The notes under the pieces are model-generated. The model was not told the DNA's origin and ran no database searches. It saw only the letters and a program-made list of their open reading frames with translations. Position numbers and translations under genes: made by a program. A stretch of DNA of 64,000 bases from Actinoallomurus iriomotensis (lineage in GTDB: Bacteria; Actinomycetota; Actinomycetes; Streptosporangiales; Streptosporangiaceae), in assembly GCF_030269445.1 (NCBI RefSeq), contig NZ_BSTJ01000003.1, positions 558,001 through 622,000 of the forward strand. Reading direction: 5' to 3'. This document shows positions 59,751 to 64,000 of this stretch, one piece after another. Positions within the stretch are counted from its first letter, which is position 1, and every line of letters begins with the position of its first letter.

Positions 59751-61355
59751 TTGCCGGGTGAGCTGAGCCTGGAGGCGGGGCTGCTGCTGTCCCAGCGGTA
59801 CCGGCTGGACGCTCCCATCGGCGCGGGCGGCATGGGCGAGGTCTGGCGCGGGGTCGACCTCGGCCTGAACCGGCCGATCGCGATCAAGATCCTCCCGGCG
59901 CAGCTGGCGCAGGACCCGACCGGGGTCGCGCGGTTCCGCCGGGAGGCCGAGTCCGCCGCCGGCCTGCAGCACCCGGGCATCTGTGCGGTCTTCGACATCG
60001 ACACCCACGGTTCCGTGACGTTCCTGGTGATGGAACTCCTCCAGGGCACCGATCTGGCCAAGCTCCTCGCGGCGAATCCCCGTGGGCTGCCGATCGACCA
60101 GGTGGTCGGGCTGGCGGAGCAGATCACCGACGCGCTCGCGGCGGCGCACGCACGCGGGGTCGTTCACCGGGACATCAAGCCGGCCAATCTCTTCCTGCAG
60201 CAGGACGGCCGGGTGAAGGTCTGTGACTTCGGCATCGCCCGGCTGGTCGACCGTACGACGCTGACCGCCACCGGCGGGGTGCTCGGCACGCCTCGTTACA
60301 TGGCGCCGGAGGAGTTCCGCGGTCAGCCGGTCGACCACCGCGTCGACCTCTACGCGCTCGGCGGGGTGCTGTACGAGCTGTTCACGGGGGCGCCCGCGTT
60401 CGACGCGGACGACTCGGGACTCGCCGCGATCATGTACAAGCACCTCAACGAGACGCCGCTGCCGCCGCGTTCACACCGTCCGGACCTCCCCGCTCACCTC
60501 GAACGGCTGGTGCTGGACCTGCTGGCCAAGGCGCCCGACCGAAGGCCCGTCAGCGCGGCCGCCGTACGGGACTTCCTGCGCCGGTCCGGGCACACCGCCA
60601 CTCCTCCCCCCGGCCCACCGCCGTACCTGCGTCCCGTGGAACGCTCCCAGGAGGCGACGACGGTCACCGCGTCCGCCGTCGTCGAGGCGCCGAAGAGCCG
60701 GAAGGGCCTCGTCGCCGCCGCCGTCGGCGGCGTGCTCGCGGTGGCACTGGCCGGCGCCGGGGCCTTCGCGCTGCTGAACGGTTCCGGCGGCGACGGCGCG
60801 AAGGCGAAGAGCACGCCGCGTGCGTCCTCCACCGGGGTGCCGATGCTCCAACCGGTCGGTGAGACGGTGCCCGGCCAGGCCCGGCCCGGTGACCAGTACC
60901 CGATCGGCCGGATGGCCATCGTGCCCGTCACCCATGGGGCGCGTACGGACGCGGTGGGGGTGACCGTGACGTCGATCGTCAAGGGATCCCAGGCCGACCT
61001 GGCCGGCCTGGCGCTGCCGGGTTCGGACAAGCAGGACACCCCGTACTACGTCCATTTCTCGCTGACCAATCTCGGCCCCGACGACCCGTACCTCGATTTC
61101 TCCCCCGCCGACAAGATGGTCGGGATCGACGCCGCGGGCCATTCGGTCACCAGCACCATCACGCTCGACGATCCGAAGGCGTACCCCGGCCAGTGTCGCC
61201 CGGTCGCCATCGATGACGGCGGGTTCCGTCACGGGGCCCGTTACGACACGTGCACGGTCATCCTGGAACCCCGGTCCCAGGACATCACCACCGTGCAGTG
61301 GTGGGAGAAGCCCTACGACCTTGGCGACGGCCAGGGCGTCGACTGGAAGCGATGA
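59751..61355 (+). CDS. Transmembrane serine/threonine protein kinase
   Basis: The 534-residue protein starts at a TTG at 59751 (GGGAG upstream). It has a full kinase domain with Gly-rich loop APIGAGGMGEVWRG, catalytic Lys46 (AIKIL), HRDIKPANLFL (Asp141), DFG (Asp159) and MAPEEF. A membrane helix at about 320-342 (LVAAAVGGVLAVALAGAGAF) leads to a 190-residue extracellular beta-rich domain (YPIGRMAIVPVTHGARTDAV, then LTNLGPDDPYLDFSPADKMV). There are no PASTA repeats. It is a PknB-type sensor kinase, followed 9 bases later by a pseudokinase gene. Confidence 0.95.
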   Translation: MPGELSLEAGLLLSQRYRLDAPIGAGGMGEVWRGVDLGLNRPIAIKILPAQLAQDPTGVARFRREAESAAGLQHPGICAVFDIDTHGSVTFLVMELLQGTDLAKLLAANPRGLPIDQVVGLAEQITDALAAAHARGVVHRDIKPANLFLQQDGRVKVCDFGIARLVDRTTLTATGGVLGTPRYMAPEEFRGQPVDHRVDLYALGGVLYELFTGAPAFDADDSGLAAIMYKHLNETPLPPRSHRPDLPAHLERLVLDLLAKAPDRRPVSAAAVRDFLRRSGHTATPPPGPPPYLRPVERSQEATTVTASAVVEAPKSRKGLVAAAVGGVLAVALAGAGAFALLNGSGGDGAKAKSTPRASSTGVPMLQPVGETVPGQARPGDQYPIGRMAIVPVTHGARTDAVGVTVTSIVKGSQADLAGLALPGSDKQDTPYYVHFSLTNLGPDDPYLDFSPADKMVGIDAAGHSVTSTITLDDPKAYPGQCRPVAIDDGGFRHGARYDTCTVILEPRSQDITTVQWWEKPYDLGDGQGVDWKR

Positions 61356-61364
61356 GGGACGATC

Positions 61365-62954
61365 GTGCACAGCACCCTCGGACAGGTACTGGCCGGGCGA
61401 TACCGTCTCGACGCGGCGATCGGCACGCTCGGCGCCGGAGCCGGTGAGGTATGGCATGGGTTCGACCTCCGCCTGAACCGGGTCGTCACCGTGAAGACCT
61501 TCGCCGCGCCGACCGCCGCCGACCAGGCGGGCGTCACGGCGTTCCGGCAGGGGGCCGAGAAAGCGGCGGCCGTACGGCACCCCGCGGTCGAGGCGGTGCT
61601 GGACATCGGGACCTCCGAGTCCCCCGTGTTCCTGGTGACCGAGTACCTGGAAGGGCAGGACCTGAGAACGGCCCTGGCCGCACAGGGCGGCGGGCTGCCC
61701 GTCGGCCAGGTCACCGACGTGGCCACGCGGGTCCTCGACGCCATGACGGCCGCGCATGCCCAGGGCGTCGTTCACGGTGGCCTCACCCCCGCCGACCTGT
61801 TCCTGCTCCGCAGCGGGGACGTGAAGCTCTGCAACCTGGGCGTCGGTTCAACGCGGACGGATCCGGCCGATCCCCAGGCGGATCTGCACTCCCTCGGACG
61901 CGTCCTCTATGAACTGCTGACCGGTGCACCGCCGGCGGAGTCGCACCCGGTGCCGCCGGCGTCCCGCCGCGCCGATGTGCCGCCGTACCTCGACCGTCTG
62001 GTGCTGGGTCTCCTCGCCGAGGGCCCGGCCGGACGGCCACAGAGCGCGGCCGCCGCCCTCGCGGTCCTCCGCGAGGGGATGGGCCCCGCCCCCCGGCCCA
62101 CGACCGCCTGGCCGTCGGCGAATCCCTCATCGGCGGACTCGACCGTCGACGACCACGTGCCGAGCGGAACCACGAGGAAGAGCGGCCGAGGGCGTCTGGC
62201 GGCGGAGATCGCCGGTGCCGTCGTACTCGTGGTGGCCGCGGCGACCGCCGGCTACCTCGTGCACGGCGGTACGAAGACCAAGGCGCCGTCGCGCCCGGTG
62301 GCCGGCAAGCCCACCGCGGGCACCACGGGCACCACGGCCCCGGCGCCGCCCGGTGTCAGCCCGAAGTCGCCCCCGGTGGTCGCGGGCTGGCAGGTCGTGG
62401 TCTCCCCCGACTTCGGCGTGGTGTACGACGTCCCGCCGGGTTGGAAGGTGGAGGCCCCCGGCACGGGTGTGGGCCTCGCCGACGCCAGCGGGAACGTCGC
62501 CGTCGGTTCCAACGGCGTCGCCGACATCAGCCGGGACGGCACCGACGGCAACACCTGCGCGATCGTCCAGTCGGGACTGTTCGGTGGCGCGGGCATCACC
62601 TCGGCCTCCTCCGGTCAGCTGGAGTCCCTCGACACGGCCGCCACTCACAACGCGCTCCAGTGGGCGAACTTCGGTTACCAGCTCGGCGGGGTGCTTCCCC
62701 GCACGGTGCTGAAGACCGGGGAACATCCCACGATCGGCGGCCTCAAGGCCGTGCTCCAGGGCGTCGCCGTGACGACGAAGGGCGGCAAGGGCACCGCGTG
62801 CGAACCGAACGGGGGCACGCTGTACATGGCGGAATTCGCCTCACGGCAGGGCGCGCCCGTCAGCTTCTACGTCTTCTCCAACAGCACCGGCCCGGGGAAC
62901 GTGAGCGACGCGACGCTGCGGCGGATCGTCGGCACGATTCGCCCCCTGGCCTGA
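61365..62954 (+). CDS. Transmembrane protein pseudokinase paired with the upstream kinase
   Basis: The 529-residue protein has the same plan as its upstream neighbour but a degraded active site. The Gly loop reads AAIGTLGAGAGEVWHG and Lys44 (VTVKTF) is kept. HRD is replaced by HGG (His137-Gly-Gly) in VVHGGLTPADLFLL, DFG by NLG (Asn157), and the activation segment with APE is missing. One membrane helix (about 274-297, IAGAVVLVVAAATAGYLVHG) leads to a Pro-rich spacer and an extracellular domain (WQVVVSPDFGVVYDVPPGWK, then LYMAEFASRQGAPVSFYVFS). It can bind ATP at best and should act as an allosteric partner or scaffold for the active kinase. The 9-base spacing implies one operon. Confidence 0.92.
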   Translation: MHSTLGQVLAGRYRLDAAIGTLGAGAGEVWHGFDLRLNRVVTVKTFAAPTAADQAGVTAFRQGAEKAAAVRHPAVEAVLDIGTSESPVFLVTEYLEGQDLRTALAAQGGGLPVGQVTDVATRVLDAMTAAHAQGVVHGGLTPADLFLLRSGDVKLCNLGVGSTRTDPADPQADLHSLGRVLYELLTGAPPAESHPVPPASRRADVPPYLDRLVLGLLAEGPAGRPQSAAAALAVLREGMGPAPRPTTAWPSANPSSADSTVDDHVPSGTTRKSGRGRLAAEIAGAVVLVVAAATAGYLVHGGTKTKAPSRPVAGKPTAGTTGTTAPAPPGVSPKSPPVVAGWQVVVSPDFGVVYDVPPGWKVEAPGTGVGLADASGNVAVGSNGVADISRDGTDGNTCAIVQSGLFGGAGITSASSGQLESLDTAATHNALQWANFGYQLGGVLPRTVLKTGEHPTIGGLKAVLQGVAVTTKGGKGTACEPNGGTLYMAEFASRQGAPVSFYVFSNSTGPGNVSDATLRRIVGTIRPLA

Positions 62955-62979
62955 GCCGAGGACCCACCGCGTCCGCCCG

Positions 62980-63705
62980 TTACCAGGGCACCACCCCGGC
63001 GTCGTCGAAGAACCCGCCGGTCGGGCCGTCGTCGGGCAGGGTCGCGAGCCGGATCGCGATGGCCGCGCCCTGTTCGGGCGTACGGACGCCGCGGAAGCCG
63101 TTGAGGTCGGTCGCGCAGTAGCCGGGGCAGCCGGCGTTGATCAGGATGTTCGTGTCGCTCAGCTCCTTGGCGTACTGCACGGTGACGGCGTTGAGGAACG
63201 TCTTCGACGGCGCGTACGCGGCGGAGATCGGGCCCGTCTCGGCGCCGGGAGTGCTCTGCCGGGTGAGGGAGCCGACGGTGCTGGACATGTTCACGATCCG
63301 CGGCGACGCCGAGCGGCGCAGCAGCGGCAGCATCGCGTTGGTGACGCGGATGACGCCGATCACGTTGGTCTCCACGGCCGTCCGTACGGTCGCGGGGTCG
63401 ACCAGGGTGGGCTCCTGCGGCAGGCCGCCGGTCACTCCGGCGTTGTTGACGAGCACGTCGAGGCGGCCGGCCCGCTCCTCGATCAGCGCGACGGCCGCGG
63501 CCACGCTGGTGTCGTCGGTCACGTCGAGCGGCACGCCGAACGCGTCGACGCCGGCCGCGCGCAGCTTCTCCACGGCGGTCTCCCCGCGTTTCTCGTCCCG
63601 GGCGCCGATCCCGACGCTCCAGCCGAGGGCCCCCAGGCCTGCCGCGATCTCCTGACCGATCCCCTTGTTCGCGCCGGTGACCAGCGCGATCGTCTTTTCG
63701 CTCAT
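62980..63705 (-). CDS. Short-chain dehydrogenase/reductase
   Basis: The 241-residue SDR starts at the ATG at 63705 ([20 protein letters not shown]). It has cofactor loop [14 protein letters not shown], Ser in NMSSTVGSL and Tyr-Lys in YAPSK. The C-terminus, [20 protein letters not shown], then GVVPW, closely matches the SDR at 46055-46762, so the two are recent paralogues. It is divergent from a LysR regulator with an intervening T-N11-A palindrome. Quinone or carbonyl reductase activity is inferred from the family only. Confidence 0.95.
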   Translation of the reverse strand: MSEKTIALVTGANKGIGQEIAAGLGALGWSVGIGARDEKRGETAVEKLRAAGVDAFGVPLDVTDDTSVAAAVALIEERAGRLDVLVNNAGVTGGLPQEPTLVDPATVRTAVETNVIGVIRVTNAMLPLLRRSASPRIVNMSSTVGSLTRQSTPGAETGPISAAYAPSKTFLNAVTVQYAKELSDTNILINAGCPGYCATDLNGFRGVRTPEQGAAIAIRLATLPDDGPTGGFFDDAGVVPW

Positions 63706-63760
63706 GCCTTCGATCCTGTCCGCGCCCCGGCCCGGCCGCCAACATCGTCTGGGTGGGCGG

Positions 63761-63779
63761 CGATACCTCCCCGGTATCG
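63761..63779. promoter_or_regulatory. LysR-type operator (T-N11-A palindrome)
   Basis: CGATACC-TCCCC-GGTATCG is a perfect 7-bp dyad with the T-N11-A core at 63764-63776. It lies 21 bases before the LysR start and 56 before the divergent SDR start. Confidence 0.8.
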
Positions 63780-63799
63780 ATTGCCGGTACCGTGGCGGC

Positions 63800-64000
63800 A
63801 TGGAGACGCGGGAGCTGCGATACTTCGTCGCCGTCGCCGAGGAGCTGCACTTCGGCCGGGCCGCGCAGCGCCTCGGGATCGCGCAGCCGCCGTTGTCGCG
63901 GGCGATCCAGCAGCTCGAACGGCGCCTCGGGGTGGCGCTGCTCGAACGCACCAGCCGCACCGTCACGCTGACCGAGGCCGGGTCGGTGCTGCTGCGCGAG
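63800..64000 (+). CDS. LysR-family transcriptional regulator, N-terminal part (cut by window edge)
   Basis: The ATG at 63800 begins [20 protein letters not shown], then [20 protein letters not shown], a standard LysR helix-turn-helix, followed by [20 protein letters not shown]. The frame is still open at base 64000, giving 67 codons. It is divergent from the SDR gene and very likely controls it through the palindrome between them. Confidence 0.95.
   Translation, partial: METRELRYFVAVAEELHFGRAAQRLGIAQPPLSRAIQQLERRLGVALLERTSRTVTLTEAGSVLLRE

Overview
The window is high-GC DNA with dense genes, strong G/C third-position bias, frequent GTG and some TTG starts, and many ATGA/GTGA start-stop overlaps. 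It contains a SigE-type sigma factor, CU044_5270-like anti-sigma partners, PASTA-less Ser/Thr kinases, MmyB-like XRE regulators and a long-form argininosuccinate synthase. This points to a filamentous actinobacterium, and I would guess Streptosporangiales/Thermomonosporaceae. That placement is inference. I saw no rRNA, tRNA, CRISPR array, insertion sequence or prophage. The only mobile-looking items are a 76-bp intergenic repeat and several gene remnants.

Layout. 1-5 kb: a truncated LysR gene, a secreted HNH nuclease, a GH25 lysozyme, a decayed epimerase gene and a MarR/azoreductase pair. 5-11 kb: an M6-type secreted metalloprotease, a small membrane protein and a two-gene operon (8051-10602) that looks like a TROVE/vWA (Ro60-like) protein plus a partner ending in a Fis-type helix-turn-helix. 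10.7-19.7 kb: an HxlR/SDR pair, an Imm1 immunity domain joined to a toxin-like N-terminus, an RCK/TrkA protein, a dienelactone hydrolase, a secreted protein with a WNRP/His tail, an FMN reductase and an XRE regulator. 19.7-22.6 kb: argG behind a double ARG-box-like palindrome, three tandem 76-bp repeats and a SnoaL/TetR pair. 23-34 kb: a secreted repeat protein, a sigma/anti-sigma pair, NmrA/LysR, TetR/AKR, a P-loop protein, an FAD monooxygenase and an IclR regulator.

34.4-43.1 kb is a three-gene operon on the minus strand. It encodes a Tat-exported 1140-residue protein, a 1321-residue protein and a 438-residue secreted protein. I cannot assign any of them to a family, and this is the largest unexplained unit here. 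43.5-51.7 kb: a membrane-tethered sigma-like protein, an HD (SpoT-like) hydrolase, an SDR/XRE pair, a DEAD-box helicase with a DbpA-type C-terminus, and an ECF sigma/CU044_5270 pair. 51.7-57.9 kb: a two-component system facing a three-gene ABC transporter (one permease carries a large extracellular insert), then a winged-helix regulator with a membrane partner. 57.9-64 kb: an HxlR-peroxiredoxin fusion facing a methyltransferase across a perfect 27-bp palindrome, an active kinase followed by a pseudokinase, and an SDR/LysR pair cut by the window edge.

A recurring theme is a small regulator transcribed away from a redox or detoxification enzyme, with a clear palindromic or repeated operator in the short gap. 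At least eight such units occur in 64 kb, which suggests broad sensing of electrophile, oxidant or xenobiotic stress. The best candidates for undescribed biology are the giant-protein operon (34373-43106), the TROVE-like operon (8051-10602), the Imm1 hybrid (12426-13250) and the kinase/pseudokinase tandem (59751-62954).
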